Of a stretch of 64,000 nucleotides of DNA, positions 18,603 to 29,709 are shown piece by piece. Origin of the DNA: Rhynchopus euleeides. Taxonomy: Eukaryota > Euglenozoa > Diplonemea > Diplonemida > Diplonemidae. A program made the translations under genes and the position numbers. Numbering within the stretch: the first letter of the stretch is position 1; every line of letters starts with the position of its first letter. A model generated the notes under the pieces. That model was not told the origin of the DNA and ran no database searches. It saw only the letters and a program-made list of their open reading frames with translations. The DNA is taken from positions 1,488,001 to 1,552,000 of the forward strand of contig OY723316.1 of assembly GCA_963210315.1 (NCBI GenBank). The letters run 5' to 3'.

Positions 18603-19739
18603 ATGGATGTGTCTGTCCGTCACACGGGGACCGGGCACAGCTGTGTCGTCGGTGTTCCGGAACGGGGGACTGTGGTCGGGCTGAAGGCGGATGCGCTGGA
18701 GGAGATGTTCCCGGGTTCTATCAACGCACCCCGTCTGGCTGAAAACGTGGCAGCACACATCGAAGGGTGTGAGGAGGAGCTTGACGATGCACAGCGTGTT
18801 TCCGACACAGGTCTGGAGGACGGGGGTGCTGTCCAGCTCGTCCCGCGATTTCCGCACGTCAAGGCCCCTGCAGTCTACTCATATCCGCATGGCGAGCGAA
18901 TGTGCCAAATCACACTGTCAACGTGTGGGACGCTGTGTGCTGTGGGTTACCACAATGGACACATCACTGTGTTTGACACCACCACCGCTGATGTGGTGGC
19001 GGACTTAACACACGGCACGAAGACTATTATGTGCACTGCGTTCTCTGTCTGTGGGAGGTGGTTGGCAACGTGCTCTGCGGACAGCACCGTACGCGTTCGG
19101 CTGACGACTACATGGGAACAGGTGTGCATGATGGACCACAACTCTGGAGTGTCGTCTTCGGCGTGGACACGCTGCGGATGTCTGGTGTCCGGAGATGACT
19201 CAGGCAAAGTGCGTGTGTGGGACTTGAAGGGCACACCGAGCGCCACAGTGCTGGTGGGCCACAGCAAGGCTGTTCTCAGCATTGCTATGTCGGGCACGAG
19301 GATCTTCAGCGGATCAGGTGACAAGACGATCCGTGTGTGGGACCTCAGCACCCTCACACACACACACACCCTGGATGAGCACACTGGGATGGTGTCCGGC
19401 ATCGCCCTGACGAAGGACGAGCAGCGCCTGGTGTCGTGCTCTTTCGACAAGTACCTCAAGGTGTGGTGCACAGCCTCCCTCAGCTGCCTGCGTACTGTGC
19501 ATGTTACATATCGAGCCTACTCACTCGCTGTGTCACAGCCAGGTGATGTTGTTGCAGTGTCGATTCCTTACAGTCGCACCACCACACTGTACCGCCTCAG
19601 CACAGGGGAGAATCTGGGGAAGGTGGACTCACAGGGTTCTGGTGTTGCACTCTGCGGGAGGTGGGTCTTCGTACCGTCAAACAGCGCTTCTGTCTCTGTG
19701 AGTGATTCCTTTCTAGCCTTGCAACACGACACCACCTGA
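18603..19739 (+). CDS. UBL-WD40 protein, tandem copy 1
   Basis: 378 aa. The ATG at 18603 (MDVSVRHTGTG) is chosen because all three paralogs keep it and because a C-rich tract ending CCCCAG precedes it by 33 bases, suggesting a 5'-UTR intron with donor near 18430 (AAGGTAAC). Residues 1-81 look like a ubiquitin-like domain (VVGLKADALEEM, EELDDAQRVSDTGLEDGGAVQLV). Residues about 95-370 form WD40 repeats (LATCSADSTVRV, KVRVWDLKG, FSGSGDKTIRVWDLS, VSCSFDKYLKVW). It is probably a propeller scaffold; substrate and partners unknown. The C-terminus is Ser/Asp-rich without di-Gly. Confidence 0.82.
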   Translation: MDVSVRHTGTGHSCVVGVPERGTVVGLKADALEEMFPGSINAPRLAENVAAHIEGCEEELDDAQRVSDTGLEDGGAVQLVPRFPHVKAPAVYSYPHGERMCQITLSTCGTLCAVGYHNGHITVFDTTTADVVADLTHGTKTIMCTAFSVCGRWLATCSADSTVRVRLTTTWEQVCMMDHNSGVSSSAWTRCGCLVSGDDSGKVRVWDLKGTPSATVLVGHSKAVLSIAMSGTRIFSGSGDKTIRVWDLSTLTHTHTLDEHTGMVSGIALTKDEQRLVSCSFDKYLKVWCTASLSCLRTVHVTYRAYSLAVSQPGDVVAVSIPYSRTTTLYRLSTGENLGKVDSQGSGVALCGRWVFVPSNSASVSVSDSFLALQHDTT

Positions 19740-20233
19740 CCCTTCCTCTGTTTGGAAGCAGCTGTGTGTTTGCATCCGAGATGAGAAGATGGCAAATGAT
19801 CGACGCAGTGCTCTCTCTGCAGACTACTCCCCCCTTCCCCTCCTCCACGAAGCAGCCCCTTCTCTGCAGATCTCTATTTGACCCCATCACCACTGTCGAG
19901 GCTTTGCAGTTGTGTGTGCACACAGGGTGTTTCCTGCAGCTGTGCAGGAGAGGGACGCACAGCACCGGGGCAGGATGCCCTGGAGTTCGACTCATCACAG
20001 GCTGTCGTTATTGTTTGTCTACACACACACACAGTTTGAGAAGGTTCCTGTTGATCGCTTCTGTTGTTTGGGTCTGTGTTGCTGCACAAGCGCAGGGTAA
20101 CTTTTCCCGAAAGCCCACACCACACCCTGTCTGAGAAAATCATGGATGTGTGATAGACCTCCCAGTCCCACCATCGGATACTGCACACACCGCCACATTC
20201 CCCAGAAGAGCCGAGCAGCTGGTCGCCAAAGTC

Positions 20234-21370
20234 ATGGATGTGTCTGTCCGTCACACGGGTACCGGTGACAGCTGTGTCGTCGGTGTTCCGGAAGGGGGGA
20301 CTGTGGTCGGGCTGAAGGCGGATGCGCTGGAGGAGATGTTCCCAGGTTCTATCAACGCATCCCGTCTGGCTGAAAACGTGGCAGCACACATCGAAGGGTG
20401 TGAGGAGGAGCTTGACGATGCACAGCGTGTTGCCGACACGGGTCTGGAGGACGGGGGTGCTGTCCAGCTCGTCCCACGCTGGCCCAACGTCAAGGCCCCC
20501 GCAGTCTACTCATCTCCGCATGGCGAGCGAATGCCCCGAATCACACTGTCGAGGTGTGGGACGCTGTGTGCTGTGGGATACCACCTAGGGCACATCACTG
20601 TGTTTGACACCACCACCGCTGATGTGGTGGCGGACTTCGCACACGGCACGACAATTATTATGTGCACTGCGTTCTCTGTCTGTGGGAGGTGGTTGGCAAC
20701 GTGCTCTGCGGACAGCACCGTACGCGTTCGGCTGACGACTACATGGGAACAGGTGTGCATGCTGCGCCACAGCTCTAAGGTGTGGACTTCAGCGTGGACA
20801 CGCTGCGGACGTCTGGTGTCCGGAGATGACTCACGCAAAGTGCGTGTGTGGGACTTGAAGGGCACACCGAGCGCCACAGTGCTGGAGGGTCACAGCAATG
20901 TTGTGTTCAGCATTGCTGTGTCGGGCACGAGGATCTTCAGCGGATCAGGTGACAAGACGATCCGTGTGTGGGACCTCAGCACCCTCACACACACACACAC
21001 CCTGGATGAGCACACTGGGATGGTGTCCAGCATCGCCCTGACGAAGGACGAGCAGCTCCTGGTGTCGTGCTCTTTCGACAAGTCACTCAAGGTGTGGTGC
21101 ACAGCCTCCCTCAGCTGCCTGCGTACTGTACATGGTACACATCGAGCCTTCTCACTTGCTGTGTCACAGCCAGGTGATGTTGTTGCAGTGGTGACTCCTG
21201 ACAGTGGCGCCACTACACTGTACCGCCTCAGCACAGGAGAGTGTCTGGGGAAGGTGGACTCACAGGGTTGGGGTGTTGCACTCTGCGGGAGGTGGGTCTT
21301 CATAACGTCAAACAGCGCTTCTGTCTCTGTGATTGATTCCTTTCTAGCCTTGCAACACGACACCACCTGA
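20234..21370 (+). CDS. UBL-WD40 protein, tandem copy 2
   Basis: 378 aa with the same length and architecture as the copy at 18603; a recent tandem duplicate. Differences cluster in loops (MLRHSSKVWTS for MMDHNSGVSSS, TPDSGATT for IPYSRTTT), while UBL and WD signatures are unchanged. The acceptor-like CCCCAG before the start is also kept. Upstream codons are open, but the upstream in-frame starts in both copies are GTG only, so the shared ATG is preferred. Confidence 0.82.
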   Translation: MDVSVRHTGTGDSCVVGVPEGGTVVGLKADALEEMFPGSINASRLAENVAAHIEGCEEELDDAQRVADTGLEDGGAVQLVPRWPNVKAPAVYSSPHGERMPRITLSRCGTLCAVGYHLGHITVFDTTTADVVADFAHGTTIIMCTAFSVCGRWLATCSADSTVRVRLTTTWEQVCMLRHSSKVWTSAWTRCGRLVSGDDSRKVRVWDLKGTPSATVLEGHSNVVFSIAVSGTRIFSGSGDKTIRVWDLSTLTHTHTLDEHTGMVSSIALTKDEQLLVSCSFDKSLKVWCTASLSCLRTVHGTHRAFSLAVSQPGDVVAVVTPDSGATTLYRLSTGECLGKVDSQGWGVALCGRWVFITSNSASVSVIDSFLALQHDTT

Positions 21371-22226
21371 CCCTTCCTCTGTTTGGAAGCAGCTGTGTGT
21401 TTGCATCCGAGATGAGAAGATGGCAAATGATCGACGCAGTGCTCTCTCTGCAGACTACTCCCCCCTTCCCCTCCTCCACGAAGCAGCCCCTTCTCTGCAG
21501 ATCTCTATTTGACCCCATCACCACTGTCGAGGCTTTGCAGTTGTGTGTGCACACAGGGTGTTTCCTGCATCTGTACAGGAGAGGGACGCACAGCACCGAG
21601 GCAGGGTGCCGGGGGGGTCAGCTCAATACAGGCTGTCGTTGTTGTCCTCCGCCTGTTGGCCGCATTTGTCTCCACGCACACACAGCTGCTTGGAGGACGG
21701 ATTCCCGTTAATCGCTTCTTGTTGTTTGTGGTCTGTGTTGCTGCACAAGCGCAGGGTAACTTTTCCTCAAATCCTACACCACACCACATCCGCCATCGCT
21801 TCCTCGACCTGCGTCTGCGCCCACGCACACATCGGGCATTCCCAGCCCTTCTCGCCTGCGGCCTCAGCTGACTTCTCACCTGGCCCGCACGCTGGTCTTC
21901 GTGGCCATCTGACCGCATCCGTGGCACCGGAATGCGGCTGGAGGGGAGTGTACAGTGGAGCAGGTTGGGAACACCTGTCCTCCGCGAGGGGGGGCACGGG
22001 CACCGCACCCCATTTCGCGCGTGTGTCCTGTCGTAAACTGCTGATCCCGCTCAGGCGGTGACTGATGACCCTTCGCTCTCAGGCGTTGCTGACCCTATCG
22101 CTCTTCGGCGTTATGACCATTCGCCCTTACTGTTGCCCTTCGCTCCGGAGTTGTACTGTTCGGCTACCTTCTCGCTGCGGTCCGTCTGCTTGTCTCAGTC
22201 GTAGGGTTGCGTCTTCACTGATAGTT
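21371..22226. other. Spacer with orphan leader of a third WD40 unit
   Basis: 21371-21558 duplicates the sequence downstream of copy 1. 21560-21780 is the orphan leader. Similarity then stops abruptly and 21781-22226 contains no recognised gene. Confidence 0.6.
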
Positions 22227-22632
22227 TGCGTTGACGCTTCCACCACCCTAGAGCCTGCTGCTTTGATGTGGGTGTGGAGCACATGTGAACACGAAATAGC
22301 AAGGCACACAGAAAAGAAGCAAGGTCGTCGGAAGCACTCCTACACTTTTACGCAGCATACATGTGCTTAAAAAATCAGTCTCTGTGTGTGGGGTACCTTC
22401 ACCCTGGTTGCAGTGCCTCGTCGCTCTCTTCCTTGCCTTCGTGTTTGCTGTTCTGTGCACCTGTTTGCCCCTCTCGTTCTTTTGAACAGATTTATGATGC
22501 GTAACGTGTAGGAGTGCTTCTGACGATCCTGACAGGCTGCCCCTTTTCTGTGTGTCTTGCTATCTCGTGTTCACATGTGCTCCACACTCACATCAAAGCA
22601 GCAGGCTCTAGGGTGGTGGAAGCGTCAACGCA
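22227..22632. mobile_element. Foldback element with about 90-bp or longer inverted arms
   Basis: The left end TGCGTTGACGCTTCCACC runs on through CTAGAGCCTGCTGCTTTGAT and GAGCACATGTGAACACGA. The right end is the inverse of all of this with scattered differences. Pairing continues patchily to about 150 bp (CGGAAGCACTCCTACAC against GTGTAGGAGTGCTTCTG). The terminal 18-mer recurs singly elsewhere in the window, suggesting a family. No coding sequence. Confidence 0.75.
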
Positions 22633-23346
22633 TCATTAAAGAAGAAGGAACCACGGTTGCTACGCTTTTCTGTTTTATTACCTCGCAGCACGGACCTGAA
22701 CCCTGCTCTGTTCCGAGGAAGCAACCCGAGATGAGAAGAGGGCAACATGATTGACGCAATGATCTCTCTGCAGACTGCCCTACACCCCCCCCCCTAGGCC
22801 CCCCAATGTCCTTGAGAAAATCTGAGATTTTTTTGAAATATTCAGGTCTGGAGGTCACCAGTGCAAAACCACCCCCAAACCCACCCCAGATATGAATTTC
22901 CGGAGGTTTTTACCCACTTTTGGGCCCACCAACCCTCATTTTTGGCCATTTTTTGGCTTTTTTTGGTAAAACACACCCCGTGTGGTAGAGAAAATACGGC
23001 AAGAGTCTCGGTGGGTCGGAAGAGCAGATGGTTCCCGCAACAGCTCCCGGGGAGCGGCGGGTATTTCGCATAGGATGCCGGATGTGTGAACACGTTTGTG
23101 CGGTTTGCCCTGTGTTGTGTGAACATATGTGTATGTGTGTGTGTATGCTCCACCCAACCCGACACATTTTCTGTACTTCAGACAGGTAAGGTCACTCGAC
23201 ACGCGGGGGGGGGGGTTTGTTGTGTGTTTTTTCTGCCAGCCGACATTAATAAAAAAAAGGTGGAAGCGATCAATGCAAAAATCATCTGAAAGGAAGACTC
23301 GAGAGACTGCTGCTGTATTTTCGCTTTTCTGGGGTGAATCCTGTGC
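22633..23346. other. Spacer with repeat fragments
   Basis: No gene recognised. 23257-23330 (GGTGGAAGCGATCAATGC, GAGACTGCTGCTGTATTTTC) is duplicated at 38112-38185. Oligo-C and oligo-G runs lie near 22785 and 23205. Confidence 0.45.
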
Positions 23347-24838
23347 AGGGTGGTTGCAGGGTCATTTTTGGGTAAAAGTGTGCATTTAACGCACCTCTGC
23401 TGGTCCTAGAGGCCCTGGATGGTATACAATGTGCCCCAGGGATGCCTCGGGTACGTTTTTCACCCGAAACCCACCCAAAATGGGGTATAGTTGCCCAATT
23501 TTTGACATTTTTTCATGAAATTGGACCTCCAACATCGTTGCAGGGTCCTTTTCCTTGGGTAAAATTACGCATTTTCACGTGCTTCTACTGGTCGTAGAGG
23601 CCCTGGATGGCATACAATGTACCCCAGGGATGCCTAGGGTACGTTTTTCACCCGAAAAACACCCGAAATGGGGTCTAGTTGCCCAATTTTTGACATTTTT
23701 TCATGAAATTGGGACTTTTACCCCACATGGGCGAATCCCCCATTTTTCACAGTTTTTTCAAAATACCGGACCGAATTTGGGCGATTCGGTGTAGAAAACC
23801 TGTTCCGACAGGCCCATACACCCCATTTTAGGGCATACCCAGTGGTTTCTGGGTGGTTATAGGGTTGCAGGGTGCCTACAACATGGTTGCAGGGTGCTTG
23901 CAGGGTCCTACAACATCGTTGCAGGGTCCATTTTTTGGGTAAAATTACGCATTTTCACGTGCTTCTACTGGTCCTAGAGGCCCTGGATGGTATGCAATGT
24001 GCCCCAGGGATGCCTAGGGTACGTTTTTCACCCGAAAAACACCCAAAATGGGGCATAGTTGCCCCAATTTTGTCATTTTTTCAGAAAAATTGGGACTGTT
24101 ACCCCCACACGGACGAATCCCCCAGTCTCACAGTTTTTTCGAAATATCGGACCGAAAATGGGCAATTCGGTGTAGAAAACCTGTTCCGACAGGCCCATAC
24201 ACCCCATTTTAGGGCATACACAGTGGTTTCTGGGTGGTTATAGGGTTGCAGGGTGCCTACAACATGGTTGCAGGGTGCTTGCAGGGTGGTTGCAGGGTCC
24301 TTTTTTTGGGAAAGCGCCCTATCACTTCACAGCTACAACCGCTCTGATGAATTTCCTTTTGTTTGTTGCGTTGACGCTTCTACACACAAAACCCTGAACT
24401 GATCACACCCTGAGCCTGATGAAGGGTGGGGTTAGTGTATAGAGCACGTTTGGTTGCAGCTGTGGTGGGGCGCTTTCCGCTCACACGAGTGTGCTTAATA
24501 AAAAAATGCGTTTTAAGGTGCTTCTACTGGTCCTAGAGGCCCTGGATGGTATACAATGTGCCCCAGGGATGTCTAGGGTACGTTTTTCACCCGAAAACCA
24601 CCTAAAATGGGGTCTAGTTGCCCCAATTTTGTCATTTTTTCATGAAAATTGGGATTTTGCCCAAAATGGGCAAAACCCCCATTTTTCATCGATTTTTCAA
24701 AAATTCGGGCCGAAAATGGGCGACTAAGTGTGAAAAACCGGTTTCATTGGGTCCCCAGACATATTTTTGAGGCGGGTACACCCGTTTTAGGTGCGAATAA
24801 CCCTTGTTTGGGGTCGGAAAATTATTTATTACAATTTT
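23347..24838. repeat. Tandem array with 380-bp unit, interrupted
   Basis: The landmark TGGTC(C/G)TAGAGGCCCTGGAT occurs at about 23401, 23589, 23969 and 24528. Spacing is 188, 380 and 559 bp: a truncated unit, full units, then a unit displaced by about 180 bp of foreign repeat at 24310-24500. Each unit contains ATGCCTAGGGTACGTTTTTC, CATTTTTTCATGAAA and reiterated GGTTGCAGGGT. No long ORF is conserved among units, so it reads as satellite-like DNA. Confidence 0.8.
24411..24499. repeat. 88-bp dispersed repeat, copy 1
   Basis: TGAGCCTGATGAAGGGTGGG through GCTTTCCGCTCACACGAGTG matches 32381-32468 with few changes. This copy lacks the transposon that follows the other copy, so it serves as an approximate empty site. 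Confidence 0.75.
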
Positions 24839-25120
24839 TTCAAGTACATTGGGGGGCCTAACCCCCCCCCCCCTTCTTTTTGCGTTCGCCATGTCGGATG
24901 ACGGGCCCTGCATCGTACACAAATCCGAGGCGCTCTTTTTTTCCAGACGTTCCGCAACACCTAGCACCCCCCTTACACCACCTCGCACAGGCTCTGCGGA
25001 AGGTAATGTTGCCGTAACCCTGACGGCCCTCACACTTCGCGACCGTGCAGCACAACACACGCCAGCAGGGCGGCCGGAGCAGCGCGGTGGTGACAGCGGT
25101 GGTGCTGGTGCTATCCCGCC
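24839..25120. other. 5' region of coiled-coil gene
   Basis: Leader of the gene at 25121. It contains an oligo-C run near 24862 and no separate gene that I can support. Confidence 0.4.
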
Positions 25121-27967
25121 ATGTCTAAGACTGCAGCGGAGCTGTCCGCCCAGATTGCGGAGCGCAATGCGAAGATGGAGGCGATGAAGGCTGCGCGTGC
25201 AAATCGCAAAGCAGGCGGGGCCAAGGTATGATGCCTCGGGGGGGGGGGGGGGGGGCAACAACGATGCCGAGGGGGGGGGGGGCACAGCCGTATTGGGGTG
25301 TGTGTGTGTGTGTGCATCAATGGCAAGGGAGTGAGGGCAACTGCTACCATCACCACCCCCCCCCCCCCTCCACAGCCACCCACCCCTTCGACCCCCGCTG
25401 TCCCCGTCGCCTCGCCCCCGCTTCCACCCGCCGCAGCCGCACCACCGGCCAACCCGACACCCCCGACCCACCCGACCGCCACCCCCGCCTCCGCCGCCGC
25501 CAACCCCCCTCCACCCCAGGCCGCCCCTGAACCGGGACCGCCACAGCCGCAGCCCCTGGGGCATGGGGGGGATGAAGGGTATCTGTCTCTGTCGCAGCAC
25601 CCCTCACTGCTGGTGACGTTGGGGGACTCCGCGTTGCAGCACCTGGATGGCGGTGCGATGGGGGGTGGGGGTGGCGCAGCGCAGCAGCAGGCGCTCAGGG
25701 AGAAGGATGAAGTGATCAGCAGGCTGCGGCAGCAGCTTGGCGACGCGCAGGACAACCTGGCACAGTCCGCGGTGGAGGCTGAGAAGCGGCTCGACGCGAT
25801 GCGCCAAACGGAGCAGGGCGTGCAGGGCAGGGTTAACGAGCTCCAGAGCCGTCTCGCCTCTGAGGTCCACCGCTCCGCCTCTGAAAGAGCCGAGATTGAT
25901 TCCCTCCAAACCGCCAAGGCAGCTGCAGATGCGGAGTCCCGCCGGCTGGGCTTTGAGGTGGAAAGGCTCCAACAGGACCTCGACTCGCAGGCGCGCCGAC
26001 TCACCGCAGGCTTCGCCTCCCGCACCCGAGAGGAGATCCGGCTCTGGGTGGAGCACATGCAGATTCAGACCGAGGAGGCGGAAGACCGGGCGTCCCTCTG
26101 CAGAATAGAGGCATCCCGCAGGCTTCTGGAGGCGATTCGGGAGCAAGGGGAGTCGGCGTCGTCGAAGGTGTCGGAGGTTGCGGCGCGGCACTCCTCAGAG
26201 CTGGCGGAGGCGCAGGGTGAGGTGCGGTCGGTTGAGGCGAAGCTTCGGGCTTCGGAGGATGCGCAGGCGAAGCATATTCAGATCGCGGCTCTCGCGAGGC
26301 AGCAGCTCGAGAGCCACAGGGAGCTGAAGGAGCAGGATGCGGCGGCTGTGCTGGCGGAGAGGCAGAAGCGGGCGCAGGAGGCGAAGAGGCTGCAGGAGGA
26401 GAAGGAGTCGGCGGAGTCCCGCGCAGCCTCTGCCGAAGCGGAGCTTGCCGCCCTCCGGAGGTCATCCGAGGAGCTCCGCGTCTCCGCCGACACCGCCCGG
26501 CGCGAAAGGCATGAAGCGCTCGCAACCCTCAGCGACGAGCGTGAGGATCGTGTCCGCTCCCTCAAATCCCTTAAGGATCAGCTCTTCCGGAGGGAGCAGG
26601 AGCGTGAGGAGCTTGTGAAGCGCATCCCTAGCTTCGACAGAGAGAGGGCGGCCCTGGAGGACCGGGTTGCGTCGCTCGAGGATGCGAGGAGGCGGCAGGA
26701 CGACGAGGCGCGGACGCTGCGGAGGGAGCGGGAAGAGGCGGAGGCGAAGGTGGGTGAGGTGCGGCAGCAGTTCCGGGAGAAGCAGCGGGGGGATGAGCTG
26801 GAGATCCTGCGGCTGCTGCGGAACGACCGGAACTGGCGTGTGGAGCGGGCGGAGATGGAGGAGGAGCTGAAGCGGCTGAGCCATGAGTGCACCGCGAAGA
26901 CGCGGGATTCGCTCGCGATGCAGAAGGAGTTTTCGCACCTCGCGAAGAAGGCGGGGCGGGCCCACCGCAAGCAGCGCGAGATGAAGCAGGATGCGGTTCA
27001 GATGGCCTCCCGTCTCAAATCCCTCGCCTCCGACGGAACCTACGCCAGACAGGTCCTCCTCGCAGAGGTGCAGGGTGCCAAGACGCAGCACCTCCAAGCC
27101 GCCTCCGCCTTGGAAACCGAAGCGGAGAAGGTCCGCAACGTGTGGGAGTCCCGCGTGCGCGACCAGGATGATGAGATCGCGCGCTGCCACACCGACCTGG
27201 AGGCGAAGGGGCGTGCGGTGGACACCCTGAAGGCGCGTCTGGCGGAGCTGCAGACTGTCGAGAGGTATTCCATGGGCCTGGTGCCGGCGGGCGTAGGGCG
27301 TGCGGCCGTCGCGGCGGCTGAGGCGGAGGCGGAGAGGGAGGGGCTGGTGCATCGGATCGAGGGTGGGGAGGGGCACCGGCACCACGCTGGGGGTGCGGAG
27401 AAGGCGTTGGCGGTTGGGAGTGCCGCTGATGCAGGCGTGACGAAGGCGAAGCGTGACAAGAAGGAGAAGCGCAGCAAGGACAAGCGTGCGGGTGCTGGTG
27501 TTGGTGGTGGTGGTGGCGGCGTTGAGATCTCTGGCGGCCAAGTGCATGCTGCGCGCAATGCTGTCGCGCGTGACGGAGAGGTGGAGCTGGATATGTATAT
27601 GAATGGGCCTGGGCAGGGCGGCCTTGGTATCGGTGTGCTGGAGGGGCTTGAGGCCCCGGCGGTTACGCCTGTGCCGCGTGCGGCGGAGATGTCGACGCTG
27701 ACCGCCTTTTCGGACAGGGCTGCGCAGCCGGTGTATCTGCAGCAGCAGCAGCATCAGGCATACGGTGTGGCGGGTACCGCACCTCTGTTCAAAAGCGACA
27801 ACCTGCCTGCCAGAGCGGTATGTTTCCCAATAAAGTGTTGTTCGGCGCACTCGCTCCACACTGATTGTGCCTCACAGCAATACTGTACACAGTGGTGTTG
27901 TACCTGACGTCTCCACCACCCACCACAGGTATCGCCACCGAGGGAGAACCCGATCTTCTTCCAATGA
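25121..27967 (+). CDS. Large coiled-coil protein, three exons
   Basis: Exons 25121-25225, 25376-27817 and 27929-27967 give 861 aa (donors GTATGA and GTATGT; acceptors CTCCACAG and ACCACAG; all joins phase 0). A short helical N-terminus (MSKTAAELSAQIAERNAKME) is followed by a Pro/Ala-rich stretch of about 70 residues. About 500 residues of near-continuous coiled coil follow (Leu/Glu/Arg heptads), then a Gly-rich, Lys-rich segment (KAKRDKKEKRSKDKR, GVGGGGGGV) and a short tail ending ENPIFFQ. No enzymatic motif was seen. A cytoskeletal, basal-body or centrosomal structural role is possible but is inference only. The exon 2 frame holds for 814 codons with no interruption. Confidence 0.82.
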
Positions 27968-28438
27968 CCGGCTCTGCCTGTCTAGGGGTGTGCATCCGGA
28001 TCACCGTGGCACCCGGCGGCACATCTGAGACTCGTCAGGTCGTCGAACGCATTTTTGCCTTGGGCCAGGTTTCGCCCGTGCCCAAGCGGCTGTTGCTTTT
28101 TCCACTTGCAAATTTCTCGGCCGGAAAAGCCTCCGGCTGCCTCACAACACAAGAGAAAGTACGCTGCCACCACTGCCCTACTCCCCCTCCCCCTCCCCCC
28201 TTCCCCCTCCCCTCCTGTAGAAGACAAGATCCATTAGAATCAGGTTTGTAGAATGAATGCGGCAGCTGTCCGGAGGGCGACAGTCCTTCGGGCGCGGTTA
28301 TCCTTTTGTACATTTTTTTTTGCACAATTGTGGCTGATTGGTTGTAGCGTCTAGAGGCCTAGTGACGACAAAAAGGACCAGTATTGTGAGAGGGTGTATT
28401 AGGAATTACTTTCCTACATGATGCACGACCCACCACAC

Positions 28439-28609
28439 GAAATGGAACACTATCGACACATGTCACTGAACACGGGGGAATGGGGAGGGGAGAGGTTGTG
28501 GTGAAACGCACACACCTCGACCTGTGATGAGGTGAGATGTGGCTCTGCAATTACGGCACTACGCGTGCCGTAAACTCAAATCGGACCTGCTTTCTCCGTG
28601 TTCCATTTC
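28439..28609. mobile_element. Small inverted-repeat element with GAAATGGAACAC ends
   Basis: 171 bp bounded by GAAATGGAACAC and its exact inverse GTGTTCCATTTC. Partial relatives lie at 13228-13310 (left half) and 44990-45095 (right half, including CGTGTTCCATTTCCTCCTTC). MITE-like. Confidence 0.6.
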
Positions 28610-28924
28610 CTCCTTCATTGCATGAGGCTACAGAAGAAAAGAAACAGGACGTGTTTGGTGACCGCATCCACCCGCGTCCCCACCCACACCACTTCATCAG
28701 ACGGGGGAGTGGTGTACACAAAGAGTGGGGCCTGTGTTCCAATGAAACAACTTTTGCAGTGATTGGTTTGTTATCTCGTTTTTGCTGCCACGTTACGATC
28801 CAGCGGGGGTACTGTCACACCCTCCCGTCTACCCGATGTGTCTGGGCCATCACGTCACGTTGATTTGGGGTGGGTGGACGCACAAACAGTGTGAAAGATC
28901 TGCCACTCTACGGGGACAGGGAGA

Positions 28925-29090
28925 GACGCACGACTAAGGCTCACACCTTCATGCCACTTCACAGGGGTTACACAGCCTTTGACACAGGAGTGTGCGCTCA
29001 ACGAAAAGTAGCCTGTATCTGTCTTATTTGCAGTTGCTGCGGCAGGGTGTTTTCTCTTATATATTTTTGCGGAAGGAGTACGATGTTTGC
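28925..29090. repeat. Dispersed repeat A, copy 1
   Basis: Core GTGTGCGCTCAACGAAAAGT followed by AGCC, CAGTTGCTG, CTCTTAT and GCGGAAGGAGTACGA. The same order recurs at 35925 and 42570. Confidence 0.7.
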
Positions 29091-29709
29091 AACCTTCTGG
29101 CCACCTGCACGTTGTGGGCGTGGGGTGTCGGTGAACAAAAGGAAGGACGGGGTCAGGAAGAGGCACGGCTATAAATCGTTCAAAAAAAATCGTTCTGTGA
29201 GCAGTGTGCGACAGCACAAGCTGGAGCGCCCTCTGCTGCAGCAGGGTGCCAGGTGGCGAGAGGTGGGTGTGGGGTGGGGATGACGGTTCTGATTCGGTGT
29301 TCCGTTCAGAAGGCAGCCAGGTGTGGGGTGGTGTGGTGGGTGTGGGTGTGGGTGTAGAGGAGCCCGCCTCCCCAGACCCCCCTCACCCACCCGCAGGTCC
29401 CTGCAGGCAGAGAGGGCAGCAAGCGAGATTCCTCCCCGCCGTACCCTCGACCCCGACACCCTCCAGCGTCTTGCTGTGACTTCAGGGAGGTCGCTGTGAT
29501 GCACGCCGTGTGTGACCCTGAGCCCCGGCCTGGTGCATCCTTTTACGACCGGTGGCATGAGGTGATCTGCCGCACATTTGGCTGCAGGGTGGCATGTTGT
29601 GCCACGGTTTTTCAGGTCAACCCAACCGTGTACTCGTATGGTGTTCATAATCCACTCATGCAGGCAGCCATCTCACACATGCAGGTCAGCAGGTGTCACA
29701 CCGAAGCAA

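Larger units (their letters stand above)
18251..21780. repeat. Tandem duplication of UBL-WD40 gene unit plus orphan third 5' region
   Basis: The leader block starting GTTTCCTGCA occurs at 18251, 19929 and 21560. The last two starts are 1,631 bp apart, the same distance as between the two gene ATGs. Units 1 and 2 each carry a leader and a gene. Unit 3 keeps only about 220 bp of leader and has no gene behind it. High nucleotide similarity of units 1 and 2 implies recent unequal exchange. Confidence 0.9.
27968..29709. other. Spacer rich in dispersed repeats
   Basis: 1.7 kb without a recognised gene. It includes the inverted-repeat element at 28439, repeat A at 28925 and, from about 29513, the leader shared with the cyclase copy at 33.5 kb (CTGGTGCATCCTTTTACGAC, GGTGATCTGCCGCACATTTG). 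Confidence 0.55.

Noticed and set aside
22056-22226. Possible structured RNA suggested by repeated CCCTTCGCTC-type motifs
   Set aside because: No stable stem set and no second copy in the window; nothing to support an RNA gene.
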